Shown piece by piece: positions 16,503 to 26,092 of a DNA stretch of 64,000 nucleotides. A program made the position numbers and the translations under genes. Under the pieces are notes generated by a model. It searched no databases, had not been told where the DNA came from, and worked only from the letters and a program-made list of their open reading frames with translations. The DNA is taken from assembly GCF_013409005.1 (NCBI RefSeq), contig NZ_JACBZO010000001.1:1736001-1800000 (forward strand), written 5' to 3'. The DNA comes from Demequina lutea. GTDB lineage: Bacteria > Actinomycetota > Actinomycetes > Actinomycetales > Demequinaceae. Position 1 is the stretch's first letter. Every line of letters starts with the position of its first letter.

Positions 16503-17285
16503 TCACACGCTTCTTGCCGTCCAGCGTCCCTCATGGGCGAAGAGCTGGATGGGTAGCCCGTAGGCGGCGGATAGGTTGGCACTGGTCAAGCTGTCGGCGA
16601 GCGGCCCTTGAGCGACCGCCTTGCCGTCTCTCAGGAGCAGCACGTGAGTGAATCCCGCCGGAATCTCCTCGACATGGTGGGTGACCATGACCATGGCAGG
16701 CGAGCGACGGTCGCCGGCGAGCTCGGTGAGAGCGCCGAGGAGCTCCTCGCGCCCGCCCAGGTCCAATCCCGCCGCAGGCTCGTCGAGCAGCAACAACTCA
16801 GGGTCCGTCATGAGCGCCCGAGCGATCTGAACCCGCTTGCGCTCTCCCTCGCTCAACGTCTCAAACGTGCGATCCGCAAAGGCATGCATTCCAAAGGCCG
16901 CAAGAAGATCATCGGCCCGCATTTCGTCGACACTCTCGTATTCTTCGCGCCACCGACCAGTAACTCCATACGCAGCGGTCATGACCAAGTCGCGCACGGT
17001 CTCGCTTGGCGGGATCCGGTCGGCAAGCGCAGCGCTAGCCAAGCCGATGCGAATGCGCAGTTCTTGCGTATTTGTCTCGCCAAGAGGTTCGCCGAGTATC
17101 TCGACGCTCCCGGTCGTAGGGTGGGCTCGAGCGGAACACAGCGTGACGAGCGACGTCTTTCCCGCGCCATTGGGCCCAAGAATGACCCACCGATCCGCCG
17201 GAGCGACACTCCACGTGACACCGTCGAGGACCTGGTTTTCTCCGCGACGAAGAGTGACGTCAGTGAGCCGCAGGACATCGTTCAT
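16503..17285 (-). CDS. ABC transporter ATP-binding protein
   Basis: A 260-residue ABC ATPase with Walker A GPNGAGKTS near residue 38, signature LSEGERKRV near residue 145, Walker B LLLLDEPAAGLD and a switch histidine in VTHH. The LSEGE form and absence of a partner permease resemble the YlmA/ModF-like ATPases involved in molybdate or metal functions, but the substrate is not clear. The open frame runs further upstream to 17351 into glgA; the ATG at 17285, 11 bp after the glgA stop, is preferred. It is in the same direction as glgA and probably co-transcribed. No permease gene is adjacent, so it may work with a permease elsewhere or in a non-transport role. Confidence 0.8.
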   Translation of the reverse strand: MNDVLRLTDVTLRRGENQVLDGVTWSVAPADRWVILGPNGAGKTSLVTLCSARAHPTTGSVEILGEPLGETNTQELRIRIGLASAALADRIPPSETVRDLVMTAAYGVTGRWREEYESVDEMRADDLLAAFGMHAFADRTFETLSEGERKRVQIARALMTDPELLLLDEPAAGLDLGGREELLGALTELAGDRRSPAMVMVTHHVEEIPAGFTHVLLLRDGKAVAQGPLADSLTSANLSAAYGLPIQLFAHEGRWTARSV

Positions 17286-17296
17286 GTCAGATAACC

Positions 17297-18499
17297 CTAA
17301 CCGAGAACGGCGTCGTAGACGGCAAGGGTGCGCTCGGCAATAGCGTCCCACGAGAAGTGCTCAGTTGCGCGTGCTCGGCCGCGGACCCCCATCGCTCTGG
17401 CGGCGTCGGCATCGGACACCATCGCCGTCATGGCGGCCGCGAGGTCGGCAACATAGGTTTCGGGATCGGTAGGCGTTCCGGTGCCGTCCGTGGCCTGGTC
17501 GATCGGCACCAGGGCGCCTGTCACGCCATCGACTATCACCTCGGGGATCCCTCCCGTTGCGGTGCCGACGACTGGAAGGCCCACCGCCATCGCCTCAAGA
17601 TTGACAATCCCCAAGGGCTCGTAGATTGACGGGCAGACGAACGCGGTGCACGCGTCGAGCACGGCCACCAGTTCGGGCCTCGGCAGCATTTGCTCGATCC
17701 AGGTGACCCCGTCGCGGGTCTCTTGCAGCGTTGCCACGGCCGACGAGACCTCCACGGCAATCTCCTTGGTGTCCGGCGCCCCCGCGCACAGCACGACCTG
17801 GACGTCCTTGGGCAGCCTCTCGACCGCGCGCAACAGGTATGGCAACCCCTTCTGCCTGGTGATGCGGCCGACGAAGACGATCGCCGGGCGGGTGGGGTCG
17901 ATGCCGTGCCTCGCGACCGTTGCGGCCGCCGCTTCGCGTTCCTCGTCAGTGCTGGGCGCCGCCCATGCATCGACGTCGATGCCATTGTGAACCACCTGCA
18001 CCTTTGCGGGGTCGACGTCCGGGTAGCAACGCAGCACGTCGGCACGCATGCCCGCGCTCACCGCGATGATGCCGTCGGCCGCCTCATACGCGGTCTTCTC
18101 AATCCAACTGGACACGCGATAGCCACCGCCGAGTTGCTCGGCCTTCCACGGCCGCAGGGGCTCGAGCGAGTGGGCGCTCAGGACGTGCGGCATCCCGTGC
18201 AACGTCTTGGCCAAGTGCCCGGCCATGTTCGCGTACCACGTGTGCGAGTGGACCAGGTCGGCACCCTCGCAATCCTTCGCCATCGGGAGGTTATGGGCGA
18301 GCACGTCGAGCGAGGCATCGCCGACTCCTCCTCCAAGCGCCGTGTATCCGGTGACGCCCGGCTCGTCACGGGGGCCATCAAAAGCGCGCACGCGTACGTC
18401 GACGTGCTCGCGCAATACTCTGGCAAGTTCGCTGACGTGAACGCCTGCGCCCCCGTATACGTGGGGAGGGTATTCACGACTGAGGATATCGACGCGCAT
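17297..18499 (-). CDS. glgA: GT4-family glycogen synthase (actinobacterial type)
   Basis: A 400-residue GT-B fold glycosyltransferase. The N-terminal motif [19 protein letters not shown] (acceptor and nucleotide-sugar loop) and the C-terminal [22 protein letters not shown] motif (here [21 protein letters not shown], with the catalytic glutamate) are typical of the actinobacterial GlgA/GlgM enzymes, which transfer glucose from ADP-glucose to glycogen or to maltose 1-phosphate. The start ATG at 18499 is preceded by TACGGT at 6 nt and no ribosome site, suggesting a leaderless mRNA. It is divergent from glgC (71 bp apart), which makes its ADP-glucose substrate. Whether it makes glycogen or maltose 1-phosphate is not decidable here. 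Confidence 0.9.
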   Translation of the reverse strand: MRVDILSREYPPHVYGGAGVHVSELARVLREHVDVRVRAFDGPRDEPGVTGYTALGGGVGDASLDVLAHNLPMAKDCEGADLVHSHTWYANMAGHLAKTLHGMPHVLSAHSLEPLRPWKAEQLGGGYRVSSWIEKTAYEAADGIIAVSAGMRADVLRCYPDVDPAKVQVVHNGIDVDAWAAPSTDEEREAAAATVARHGIDPTRPAIVFVGRITRQKGLPYLLRAVERLPKDVQVVLCAGAPDTKEIAVEVSSAVATLQETRDGVTWIEQMLPRPELVAVLDACTAFVCPSIYEPLGIVNLEAMAVGLPVVGTATGGIPEVIVDGVTGALVPIDQATDGTGTPTDPETYVADLAAAMTAMVSDADAARAMGVRGRARATEHFSWDAIAERTLAVYDAVLG

Positions 18500-18505
18500 G
18501 GTCCC

Positions 18506-18511
18506 ACCGTA
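18506..18511 (-). promoter_or_regulatory. predicted -10 element of glgA (leaderless)
   Basis: TACGGT on the minus strand ends 6 nt before the glgA ATG. This spacing places the transcription start at the A of the ATG. No ribosome binding site is visible. Confidence 0.55.
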
Positions 18512-18558
18512 ATCGCTTTCGCGATGGCGTGGCCTCCGCGACGCGGCGGTGCGGCACG

Positions 18559-18564
18559 TATGCT
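18559..18564 (+). promoter_or_regulatory. predicted -10 element of glgC (leaderless)
   Basis: TATGCT ends 6 nt before the glgC ATG (18571), with GGACCC between; no purine-rich ribosome site. This predicts a leaderless mRNA. It lies 47 bp from the opposite glgA -10. Confidence 0.6.
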
Positions 18565-18570
18565 GGACCC

Positions 18571-19812
18571 ATGTCAGCGCCGAAGGTACTTGCAATCGTC
18601 CTCGCAGGAGGTGAGGGCAAGCGCCTGATGCCCTTGACCGCAGCCCGCGCCAAGCCCTCCGTCCCTTTTGGCGGCACGTATAGACTCGTGGACTTTGCCC
18701 TGTCGAATCTGGTGAACTCGCAATATCTGCAGGTCATCGTCTTGACCCAATACAAGTCGCACTCGCTCGACACGCACATTGCGCGCACGTGGCGGATGTC
18801 GCCCTTGCTCGGTAACTATGTCGCGCCCGTGCCCGCGCAACAACGTCGCGGCAAGCATTGGTATTTGGGAAGCGCGGACGCGATCTACCAGTGCGTCAAC
18901 ATCATCGAGGACGAGAAGCCGGACATCATCGTCATCGTCGGCGCCGACCACGTCTATCGCATGGACTTCTCTCAGATGGTCGATGCTCACATCGAGTCGG
19001 GTGCGGAATTCACCGTCGCTGGAATTCGACAGCCGATTGAAATGGCCGATCAGTTTGGCGTGGTCGACGTCGACCCCGACGATCACAGCCGCGTGCGCGC
19101 ATTCCTAGAGAAGCCGACGAACCCCGACGGCCTTCCCGACAGTCCCACCGAGATCTTGGCGTCGATGGGCAACTACGTCGTCTCGGCTGGCGCCTTACTC
19201 GAGGCCCTCGCTGCCGACGCTGACAATGATGACTCCAAGCACGACATGGGTGGCGACCTCGTGCCGTACTTCGTGAACAAGGGCACGTGCGGACTGTACG
19301 ACTTCGTCTACAACGACGTTCCCGGATCAACCGACAGGGACCGCGACTACTGGCGCGACGTCGGAACGATTGACTCGTACTACGACGCACACATGGACCT
19401 CATCGCCGTCCTGCCCGTCTTCAACATGTACAACGACAAGTGGCCCGTGCACCAGGGACTCATCACGCAGCCTCCTGCAAAGTTCATCCACTCGGAAGAG
19501 GGACGACTCGGCCACGCCGCGGACTCCGTGGTCTCGCCCGGCGTGATCGTGTCTGGGGCAACGGTCACGGGCTCGATTCTGTCGCCAGGCGTGCGTCTTC
19601 ACTCGTGGTCAACCGTCTCGGATTCGATTCTGCTCGATGACGTCATTGTGGGCAGGCACGCCCAGGTCCACCGCGCGATCCTGGACAAAGGCGTGCTCGT
19701 GGACGAGGGCGCACGCGTGGGCATCGACCGCGACGCCGACATCGCCCGCGGTTTCACCGTGACCGAGTCCGGTTTGACCGTCGTTGCCAAGGGCACCGTG
19801 ATCACTGCATGA
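18571..19812 (+). CDS. glgC: glucose-1-phosphate adenylyltransferase (ADP-glucose pyrophosphorylase)
   Basis: A 413-residue enzyme that makes ADP-glucose from glucose 1-phosphate and ATP, the committed step of bacterial glycogen synthesis. The nucleotide-binding motif [13 protein letters not shown] is at residues 10-22, with [15 protein letters not shown] after it (allosteric and substrate site) and a [10 protein letters not shown] catalytic Asp motif. The C-terminal third is a left-handed beta helix (repeating [20 protein letters not shown]). The first ATG of the reading frame (18529) is 14 codons earlier and lacks support. It overlaps serB by 4 bp (ATGA). Divergent glgA uses its product. 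Confidence 0.96.
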   Translation: MSAPKVLAIVLAGGEGKRLMPLTAARAKPSVPFGGTYRLVDFALSNLVNSQYLQVIVLTQYKSHSLDTHIARTWRMSPLLGNYVAPVPAQQRRGKHWYLGSADAIYQCVNIIEDEKPDIIVIVGADHVYRMDFSQMVDAHIESGAEFTVAGIRQPIEMADQFGVVDVDPDDHSRVRAFLEKPTNPDGLPDSPTEILASMGNYVVSAGALLEALAADADNDDSKHDMGGDLVPYFVNKGTCGLYDFVYNDVPGSTDRDRDYWRDVGTIDSYYDAHMDLIAVLPVFNMYNDKWPVHQGLITQPPAKFIHSEEGRLGHAADSVVSPGVIVSGATVTGSILSPGVRLHSWSTVSDSILLDDVIVGRHAQVHRAILDKGVLVDEGARVGIDRDADIARGFTVTESGLTVVAKGTVITA

Positions 19813-20456
19813 GCGAAGGTCGTCTCCTCGTCCTCGACGTCGATTCGACCCTCATTCAGCAAGAGGTCATCGAGCTACTTGCCGCGAGGGCGGGCTCGCT
19901 CGTTGAGGTTGCCGCGATCACCGATCGGGCGATGCGCGGCGAGCTCGACTTTGCCGAGTCCCTGAAGAAGCGCGTCGCGACCCTCAAGGGTCTGCCTCTC
20001 ACGGTCTTCGCCGACGTCGCGGCGGAGGTCGCCCTCACTCCAGGCGCCGCCGAACTCGTGGCGACCGCCCAGGAGGCGGGCTGGACGGTCGGGCTTGTCT
20101 CCGGAGGATTCGAAGAGGTCGTCTCGACCATTGCCTCACGCGTGAACGTGACCCACTTCGTGGCCAATCGGCTTGAGGTGCTGGACGGCGTCTTGACGGG
20201 GCGCACCGTGGGCCCCGTGATCGACCGCAACGCCAAGGCGGTCGCGCTCTTGGCATTCGCACGTGCCGCAGGCGTCGCGATCGAGGACACTGTCGCCATC
20301 GGCGACGGCGCCAATGATCTGGGCATGATGGACGTCGCCGGACTCTCGGTCGCGTTCTCGGCCAAGCCCGTGGTGAGGGATCGAGCGGATATCGCGATTG
20401 ATGGGCCCCGGCTCGATGTCGCCTGGCCGTTGATCGCTGCGCGTTCCGTTGCCTAG
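19809..20456 (+). CDS. serB: phosphoserine phosphatase (HAD family)
   Basis: A 215-residue HAD phosphatase that hydrolyses phosphoserine to serine, the last step of serine synthesis. HAD motif I is DVDST (Asp10, Asp12), motif II is VSGGF, and motifs III/IV are in NAKAVAL and [10 protein letters not shown]. The protein has no ACT domain, so it corresponds to the short SerB form. The start overlaps the glgC stop (ATGA), so the two are translated together, although their pathways are not obviously linked. It converges on the glycoside hydrolase gene with 16 bp between the stops and no hairpin. Confidence 0.92.
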   Translation: MSEGRLLVLDVDSTLIQQEVIELLAARAGSLVEVAAITDRAMRGELDFAESLKKRVATLKGLPLTVFADVAAEVALTPGAAELVATAQEAGWTVGLVSGGFEEVVSTIASRVNVTHFVANRLEVLDGVLTGRTVGPVIDRNAKAVALLAFARAAGVAIEDTVAIGDGANDLGMMDVAGLSVAFSAKPVVRDRADIAIDGPRLDVAWPLIAARSVA

Positions 20457-20472
20457 GTGACGTGCGCGGCGG

Positions 20473-21438
20473 CTATATGACGGCGTCGCTCGCGGTGAGC
20501 GCCAAGAGAGCGAAGGCCTGAGCCTCCGCCGAGGTCCCCTCGCGATCAAAGCTTGACGCTCCGGCGACACCCCGCAACACGCCAGCCGCATCCACGAGCG
20601 CCAGAGCCGAGATCATCCACCGCCTGGCGGAGTCTGCGTAGGTCGAGGGGAGCCAGCCATCCGCAACGCCCGTGAGGGCCGCGTAGGCGAGCATGAGCCC
20701 CGCGGTGCCGTCCGTGAACGTGGCGGGATCGTTGAGCACGTTGTGGAACCTGCCGTCTGGTGTTTCCCACGCCGCGACTGCGTCGACAAGCCCGCGCGTC
20801 TGGGCCTGCCAACGGCCCCGCATGTCGGTGGGCACACCATCCCCGCCGATGCGTAGCGCGCGAGCGATTCCCGCGGCGGCCCACCCGTTGCCCGACGCCC
20901 AGAATGCGCCGCGCACACGCTCCCCTGTCACGGTGTTGACGCGGTGCCTGTAGAGGCCCGTCGCCTCGTCCCACAGGTGTTCGCGGTGCATCCGGTACTG
21001 CATGTCGGCGGGTGCCACGTCACCCGTGAGGATGAGCAGCGGCACCACCATGTAGATCGAATCGACCCAGACCTCCTGCGAGTCCCGAAGATGCCACACG
21101 ACGCCCTCGTCGTCGCGTGGGGACCACCGAAGAAACCACCACCGCTGCCGCTCGAGGGCAACTGCCGCCTCGTCGTCGCCGTCCGTGGCAAGGAGAGCCA
21201 CGGCCTCGCCGAGAGCACCACCGTTGACCAGCCCTGAATCCCCAGTGGCGCCGAGGCGCCCTTCGGCGTCCTGGTGAGTGACCGCGTCACGCGCTATCGC
21301 GCGGGCCAGGTCGAGCCGGCCCTCGTCGAGCGCCGCCTGAGAAGCGGCTCCCTGCTCCCACGCGAGACGCTGCATCGCCAGCAGCGCCGACCACAATCGT
21401 TCGCGCAACTCGGCGCGATCGGCGGGCGACTCGGACAT
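20473..21438 (-). CDS. GH88/GH105-like (unsaturated glucuronyl/rhamnogalacturonyl) hydrolase
   Basis: A 321-residue protein with the (alpha/alpha)6-barrel pattern of GH105/GH88 enzymes, which remove the 4,5-unsaturated uronic acid left at the end of polysaccharides by lyases. Typical pieces are WVDSIYMVVPLL (with an active-site aspartate), ASGNGWAAAG near residue 190 and WETPDGRFHNVL. No signal peptide is visible, so it works in the cytoplasm on imported oligosaccharides. It is the last gene of an operon with sixA-like, fabI and fabG (6 bp after sixA-like), which gives no hint of its substrate. Substrate type is unproven; it is isolated from any polysaccharide lyase gene. Confidence 0.75.
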   Translation of the reverse strand: MSESPADRAELRERLWSALLAMQRLAWEQGAASQAALDEGRLDLARAIARDAVTHQDAEGRLGATGDSGLVNGGALGEAVALLATDGDDEAAVALERQRWWFLRWSPRDDEGVVWHLRDSQEVWVDSIYMVVPLLILTGDVAPADMQYRMHREHLWDEATGLYRHRVNTVTGERVRGAFWASGNGWAAAGIARALRIGGDGVPTDMRGRWQAQTRGLVDAVAAWETPDGRFHNVLNDPATFTDGTAGLMLAYAALTGVADGWLPSTYADSARRWMISALALVDAAGVLRGVAGASSFDREGTSAEAQAFALLALTASDAVI

Positions 21439-21444
21439 CGGCCG

Positions 21445-21951
21445 CTAAGCGGGCTTGCCGTCGACGACGTCGACGAGTCGAGCGGTACGGTGGTCGAGCC
21501 CCGCCCACGTGCCGTCGAACTCGAGGATCGCGGCACCCGACGTCGTCATCCCTTGGGCAACCTTCTGGAGCGGACGCTTCAGGGAACCCGGCCCTGCGAG
21601 CCACGCGGCCACGTGGGACGTCGTGGGCTCGTGGCCGACGACCAGAACCACCTTCGCGTCCCCCGCGCGCGTGAGCACGCTGAGGTAGCGCTCCCCTGCG
21701 GACTCATACAGGTCATCTTCGACGCGCATGGGCATATCGCCAAAGACGGTCGCCATGCGCTTAAACGTCTGCACCGTGCGGTTGGACGATGACACCAGGG
21801 CGAGATCCGGCACGACGCCCGCCTCGACGAGCCGCTCGGCTAACCGCACCGACGCCTCCCGGCCCTCGAGTGTCAGGGCACGTCCGTGATCGTCAAGCCC
21901 GGCCTGCGGCGCCTCCGCCTTCGCGTGGCGCACCAGCACGAGCAGAGGCAC
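21445..21951 (-). CDS. SixA-like histidine phosphatase
   Basis: A 168-residue protein of the histidine phosphatase superfamily. The catalytic RHA motif is at residues 8-10 (Arg8, His9) and the second histidine is in VVGHEPTTS. The size and the start LVRHAKAE fit SixA, a phosphohistidine phosphatase. The start GTG overlaps the fabI stop by one base (TAGTG), so it is translationally coupled to the fatty acid gene before it. Substrate not determined; small-molecule phosphatase activity is also possible. Confidence 0.85.
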   Translation of the reverse strand: MPLLVLVRHAKAEAPQAGLDDHGRALTLEGREASVRLAERLVEAGVVPDLALVSSSNRTVQTFKRMATVFGDMPMRVEDDLYESAGERYLSVLTRAGDAKVVLVVGHEPTTSHVAAWLAGPGSLKRPLQKVAQGMTTSGAAILEFDGTWAGLDHRTARLVDVVDGKPA

Positions 21952-22718
21952 TACTGACCCATGGCGTGCACGCCGCCATCGACGTGAATCATCTCGCCAG
22001 TGGTGGCGGGGAACCAGTCACTGAGCAAAGCCGTGACAGCCTTCGCTGCGGGAACCGTGTCACTCGAGTCCCAACCAAGCGGCGCACGGCCGTCCCACTT
22101 GCCCTCCATCTGGTCGAAGCCTGGGATGTGCAGGGCGGCCGTGGTCTTGAGCGGGCCCGCTGAAACGAGGTTGCACCGAATGCCCAGAGGGCCAAGGTCG
22201 CGTGCAAGGTAGCGGCTGACGGCCTCGAACGCCGACTTGGCCACACCCATCCAGTCGTACACGGGCCACGCATAGCGGCCGTCGAACGTCAGACCGACAA
22301 TTGATCCGCCGCCAGTCATGAGCGGCAGCGTCGCGCCGGCCAGGGCCTTAAGGGAGTACGCCGAGATGTGCATCGCGACGGCGACATCGTCCCATTGGCC
22401 CGTCATGAAGTTGCCGCCAAGAACCGATCCGGGCGCGTAGCCGATCGAGTGCACCACACCGTCGAGGTGAGGAACGTGTTCACGCACCGCATCGGCGAGG
22501 GTCGCGAGCTGCTCGGGGTTGGTCACATCCAACTCGACGGCCTGCGCCTCGACGGGAAGCCTGCGGCCCATCGCCTGCGTCACCTTGAGCGTGCGCCCGA
22601 CGCCGGTCAGCAGCACGGTCGCGCCCTGCTCCTGGCACAAGCGCGCCACGTCAAACGCGATCGACCCCTCCGTGAGTACTCCGGTGACCAAAATGTTCTT
22701 GCCTTCAAGAATGCCCAT
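21951..22718 (-). CDS. fabI: enoyl-ACP reductase (FabI/InhA type)
   Basis: A 255-residue NADH-dependent short-chain reductase that completes each cycle of fatty acid elongation by reducing the enoyl-ACP. The glycine-rich start reads LVTGVLTEGSIAFDVARLCQE, and the catalytic segment Phe145 ... Tyr154-x6-Lys161 (YDWMGVAK) matches the InhA layout. The C terminus has the substrate loop and ends GGVHAMGQ. A GGAGGA ribosome site precedes the ATG. It follows fabG by 48 bp in the same operon, the same order as the mycobacterial mabA-inhA pair. Relevance: InhA-like enzymes are targets of isoniazid and triclosan-like inhibitors. Confidence 0.95.
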   Translation of the reverse strand: MGILEGKNILVTGVLTEGSIAFDVARLCQEQGATVLLTGVGRTLKVTQAMGRRLPVEAQAVELDVTNPEQLATLADAVREHVPHLDGVVHSIGYAPGSVLGGNFMTGQWDDVAVAMHISAYSLKALAGATLPLMTGGGSIVGLTFDGRYAWPVYDWMGVAKSAFEAVSRYLARDLGPLGIRCNLVSAGPLKTTAALHIPGFDQMEGKWDGRAPLGWDSSDTVPAAKAVTALLSDWFPATTGEMIHVDGGVHAMGQ

Positions 22719-22766
22719 GATTCCTCCGTGCGAAAGACTACGTGGTCAAGCTACCCGTGAAAGAAC

Positions 22767-23471
22767 TCAGTGGCCCATGCCCAGGCCGCCGTCGACCGGC
22801 AACACCGCGCCGGAGACATAGCCTGCCGCATCGGACGCCAAAAAGACCGCAGCCGCAGCGACCTCGCTTGCCGCGCCGAAACGCCTGGCCGGGATCGTGG
22901 CCTCGTATTGCTTGACGACGTCCGCGGCAAGCTCCGCCGTCATATCGGTCGTGATGAAGCCTGGCGCAATGACGTTCGCGGTGATCCCGCGGGATCCCAC
23001 CTCGCGGGTAATCGACCGCGCCATCCCGACGAGCGCCGACTTGGACGATGAGTAGTTGACCTGACCGGGGTTTCCCATGAGACCTACCACCGAGCCGATC
23101 AGCACGATGCGGCCGTACTTCTCGCGCATCATCGAGTTGACGGCGCGGCGGACGGTGCGGAACGTGCCCGTGAGATTGACGTCGATGACGGACTCGAAAT
23201 CCTCGTCGGACATGCGCATGAGCAGCCCGTCGCGCGTGATGCCCGCGTTCGCGATGAGCACCCGCACCCGTCCGTGCGCCGCCTCGAGTTCGTCGAATGC
23301 CGCATTGACGGCAGCGGTGTCCGTCACGTCCGCGACGGCTCCCGTCACGCCGTCGGGAAGGTCCCCGCCCCTGTAGATCGTCGAGACCGTGTCGCCATTC
23401 GCCACGAAGGCCTCGGCGATGGCACGGCCGATGCCGCGGTTTGCTCCTGTCACTACCACGTGTCGAGTCAT
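22767..23471 (-). CDS. fabG: 3-oxoacyl-ACP reductase (FabG/MabA type)
   Basis: A 234-residue short-chain dehydrogenase reducing 3-oxoacyl-ACP. The coenzyme motif TGANRGIGRAIA is at residues 8-19, and the catalytic residues are Asn100, Ser127, Tyr140 and Lys144 (YSSSK). It is the first gene of the fabG-fabI-sixA-like-GH operon. The ATG at 23471 has TAGTTT ending 6 nt upstream and no ribosome site, so it is likely leaderless. Its start lies 62 bp from the divergent SURF1 gene. Confidence 0.95.
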   Translation of the reverse strand: MTRHVVVTGANRGIGRAIAEAFVANGDTVSTIYRGGDLPDGVTGAVADVTDTAAVNAAFDELEAAHGRVRVLIANAGITRDGLLMRMSDEDFESVIDVNLTGTFRTVRRAVNSMMREKYGRIVLIGSVVGLMGNPGQVNYSSSKSALVGMARSITREVGSRGITANVIAPGFITTDMTAELAADVVKQYEATIPARRFGAASEVAAAAVFLASDAAGYVSGAVLPVDGGLGMGH

Positions 23472-23477
23472 GCGCCC

Positions 23478-23483
23478 AAACTA
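23478..23483 (-). promoter_or_regulatory. predicted -10 element of fabG (leaderless)
   Basis: TAGTTT on the minus strand ends 6 nt before the fabG ATG, separated by GGGCGC, with no ribosome site. The transcript probably starts at the ATG. Confidence 0.55.
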
Positions 23484-23520
23484 GCGGATGCCCCGCGCAA
23501 GGAGCGCCTCGCGACGCCCG

Positions 23521-23526
23521 TACCAT
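23521..23526 (+). promoter_or_regulatory. predicted -10 element of the SURF1 gene (leaderless)
   Basis: TACCAT ends 7 nt before the GTG at 23534. The intervening CGGGAGT contains a GGGAG too close to the start to be a good ribosome site, so a leaderless transcript is likely but less certain than at glgC or fabG. Confidence 0.45.
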
Positions 23527-23533
23527 CGGGAGT

Positions 23534-24394
23534 GTGACCGCCACTTCCGACCGCGAGACACACCCAACCGTGCGTCCCGCCGCTTACGCGCCGCGCCGAA
23601 TCGCGCTGACCGTTGTGATCGTTCTTGCGCTCATGGCAATCGGCTTGGTGGCGGGGCGGTGGCAGTGGGGCCGCTACGAAACGAAGTCGCACGCTCTTCA
23701 CGCCCAGCAGGCGGCGACCGGACTGCCCACGGTTCCGCTCGAGTCGATCATGACGACTGCCGACACGGGTCCGGGAGCTGCCGACTGGCGCAAGGTGACG
23801 GTCACGGGAGTGATTGATCAGAAGGATCTGGTGCAGTTGCGCGGCCGCACGATCGACACCAACGCGACGATCCAGTATCTCGCCTGGATTCACACGTCCC
23901 CAAAGGGTCAGGCGGTGTTGCTGAATCTCGGATGGACGTCCCGGACCGAGCCGACCGCTCCCAGCATTCCCTCCGGGGTGGTCACCGTGACCGGAACCGT
24001 GCGCGCGTTTGATTCAGACAACGGCAGGCCAGGCACCCGCATCACCCCCGCGCAAATGAGCGGCGCCAACGGCAACATCCTCGCCGCATACCTGATGGTC
24101 GATTCCGCTTGCGGGGGCAGCGGCTGCCTTGACGGCGTAGCGCCGGTGCCACTTCCTGAGCTGTCCTTGGGCCCCCACTTGAGCTATGCCATGCAATGGT
24201 GGCTCTTGCTCGTGGCGTCGGCCCCCGTCGGCGTGTGGCTCACGGTCCGCGACGCGCACCTCGAACGCGAACGCCTCGGCGGTAACGGTGCGCCCGTTCC
24301 CGAAGAGCAAAAGAAGGATGTCGAGGTCGAGGCTCTCCGCCGCCCTGCGAAACGCACTCGCCCGAGCGACGAAGATATCGAGGACGCGCTCTAG
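23534..24394 (+). CDS. SURF1-family cytochrome oxidase assembly protein
   Basis: A 286-residue membrane protein with two helices, one near residues 22-40 (IALTVVIVLALMAIGLVAGRWQWGRYE) and one near residues 215-235 (YAMQWWLLLVASAPVGVWLTV), joined by a large extracytoplasmic domain. This topology and the GRWQWGRY start are typical of SURF1/Shy1, which helps insert haem a into cytochrome oxidase. The C-terminal tail is highly charged (residues 245-286). The start is GTG at 23534; the open frame extends 31 codons upstream into the fabG promoter and is rejected. ctaA (haem A synthase) is elsewhere in the window at 36492, so both parts of haem a oxidase assembly are present. Confidence 0.85.
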   Translation: MTATSDRETHPTVRPAAYAPRRIALTVVIVLALMAIGLVAGRWQWGRYETKSHALHAQQAATGLPTVPLESIMTTADTGPGAADWRKVTVTGVIDQKDLVQLRGRTIDTNATIQYLAWIHTSPKGQAVLLNLGWTSRTEPTAPSIPSGVVTVTGTVRAFDSDNGRPGTRITPAQMSGANGNILAAYLMVDSACGGSGCLDGVAPVPLPELSLGPHLSYAMQWWLLLVASAPVGVWLTVRDAHLERERLGGNGAPVPEEQKKDVEVEALRRPAKRTRPSDEDIEDAL

Positions 24395-24415
24395 CGCCCT
24401 TCCGTGTCCCGACCG

Positions 24416-26014
24416 TCAGGCCATCGACACGAGATCGCCGTACGTCGGGTTCCACAGGTCCTCGACCGCGTCGGGCAGAAGCAGCACCTTGTCGGGCTGC
24501 AAGGCCTCGACGGCGCCCTCATCGTGGGTCACGAGCACCACGGCACCCTCGTACGTCTTGAGGGCGTTCAGGATCTCCCTGCGGCTCGCCGGGTCAAGGT
24601 TGTTGGTCGGCTCGTCGAGCAGCAACACGTTCGCTTGGCTCACCACGAGAGTCGCGAGCGCGAGTCGCGTCTTTTCTCCGCCCGACAGCACGCGCGCTGG
24701 CTTGTCGACATCGTCTCCCTGGAACAGGAACGAGCCAAGCGTCCCCCGCACCTCCGAGTCATTGAGGTCGGGAGCGGCGTGACGCATGTTCTCGAGCACC
24801 GTTTGATCCAGGTCCAGGGTGTCGTGCTCCTGCGCGTAGTAGCCCATCTTGAGACCATGGCCGGGCTCGACCTGGCCGGTGTCGGGGTTCTCGACGCCGG
24901 CGAGAAGCTTGAGCAACGTCGTCTTCCCCGCGCCGTTGAGGCCGAGGACGACGACGCGCGTGCCCTTGTCGATCGCTAGGTCGACATCCGTGAAGACCTC
25001 GAGCGAGCCATAATTCTTCGACAGGCCAGACGCGCGCAGCGGGGTCTTTCCGCAAGGGGCAGGCTTGGGGAAACGCAACGCGGCGACCTTGTCCTGAACA
25101 CGCTGGGCCTCGGTGCCTGCAAGCAGCCGCTCGGCGCGCTTGGCCATGTTCTGGGCCGCGACGGCCTTGGTGGCCTTGGCGCGCATCTTGTTGGCCTGCT
25201 CCATGAGCGCCGCGGCCTTCTTCTCGGCGTTGTCGCGCTCGCGGTGCCTGCGCTTCTCATCGTCCTCGCGCTGCTTCAGGTAGAGGTCCCATCCCAGCGA
25301 GTACTGGTCGAGCTCTCCCCTATTGGCGTCGAGGTGGAACACCTTGGTGACGACCTGACGCACGAGTTCAACATCGTGAGAGATCACGATGAGGCCGCCA
25401 GGGTAGTTCGAGAGGAAGTTTCTGAGCCACACGATCGAATCGGCGTCGAGGTGGTTCGTCGGCTCGTCAAGCAGCAGCGTTTCGGCGTCGGAAAAGAGAA
25501 TTCTCGCGAGCTCTACGCGCCGACGTTGGCCGCCGGAGAGGGTGCCAACGGGCTGGCCGAGCACGCGCTCATCGAGGCCGAGGTTGGCGGCGATTCGCGC
25601 GGCCTCGGACTCCGCCGCGTACCCACCAGCGGCCCTGAATCTCTCCTCAACCTTCGGATAGCGGTCCATCGCCCTCTCCGCGACCTTCGGGTCCCCGCTG
25701 GCCATGCCGTTCTCGGCGTCGCGCAGTTTCGCAATGATCTCCTCGAGGTCCCTTGCGGCCAGGATGCGATCGAGCGCTCGTTGTTCGAGGTCTCCTGTGC
25801 GCGGGTCTTGAGGAAGGTATCCGACCGTGCCCTTGTGGGTCACGGAGCCATGAGAAGCGAGACTCTCACCCGCAAGAATCTTGGTTAGGGTGGTTTTACC
25901 AGCACCATTACGCCCGACGAGGCCTACGCGGTCACCCTTGCCGATGGTGAAGGTGGCTGGGTGGAGCAGCACGCGAGCGCCGATTCGCATCTCGACCTGC
26001 TGGGCGACAATCAC
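24416..26014 (-). CDS. ABC-F family ATPase (ribosome-associated type)
   Basis: A 532-residue soluble protein with two ABC domains and no membrane helices, the ABC-F layout. The first domain has Walker A GRNGAGKTT, signature LSGGQRRRVELA and Walker B LLLDEPTNHLDAD; the second has GLNGAGKTT, LSGGEKTRLALA and LLLDEPTNNLDP. Between them is a charged alpha-helical linker (residues 240-305; DDEKRRHRERDNAEKKAA) that in relatives enters the ribosomal E site. It is a translation factor or antibiotic-resistance type; which of the two cannot be told. The GTG start has an AAGGA site and lies 78 bp from divergent bioY. It converges on the SURF1 gene with 21 bp between the stops. Confidence 0.9.
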   Translation of the reverse strand: MIVAQQVEMRIGARVLLHPATFTIGKGDRVGLVGRNGAGKTTLTKILAGESLASHGSVTHKGTVGYLPQDPRTGDLEQRALDRILAARDLEEIIAKLRDAENGMASGDPKVAERAMDRYPKVEERFRAAGGYAAESEAARIAANLGLDERVLGQPVGTLSGGQRRRVELARILFSDAETLLLDEPTNHLDADSIVWLRNFLSNYPGGLIVISHDVELVRQVVTKVFHLDANRGELDQYSLGWDLYLKQREDDEKRRHRERDNAEKKAAALMEQANKMRAKATKAVAAQNMAKRAERLLAGTEAQRVQDKVAALRFPKPAPCGKTPLRASGLSKNYGSLEVFTDVDLAIDKGTRVVVLGLNGAGKTTLLKLLAGVENPDTGQVEPGHGLKMGYYAQEHDTLDLDQTVLENMRHAAPDLNDSEVRGTLGSFLFQGDDVDKPARVLSGGEKTRLALATLVVSQANVLLLDEPTNNLDPASRREILNALKTYEGAVVLVTHDEGAVEALQPDKVLLLPDAVEDLWNPTYGDLVSMA

Positions 26015-26092
26015 AATAAATCCTTACGAGAGAGGGGGTAGAGGGACGGGTCGAGTATCGTAGCCGCCAAGCCATTATCCCAGGGAGTCCCC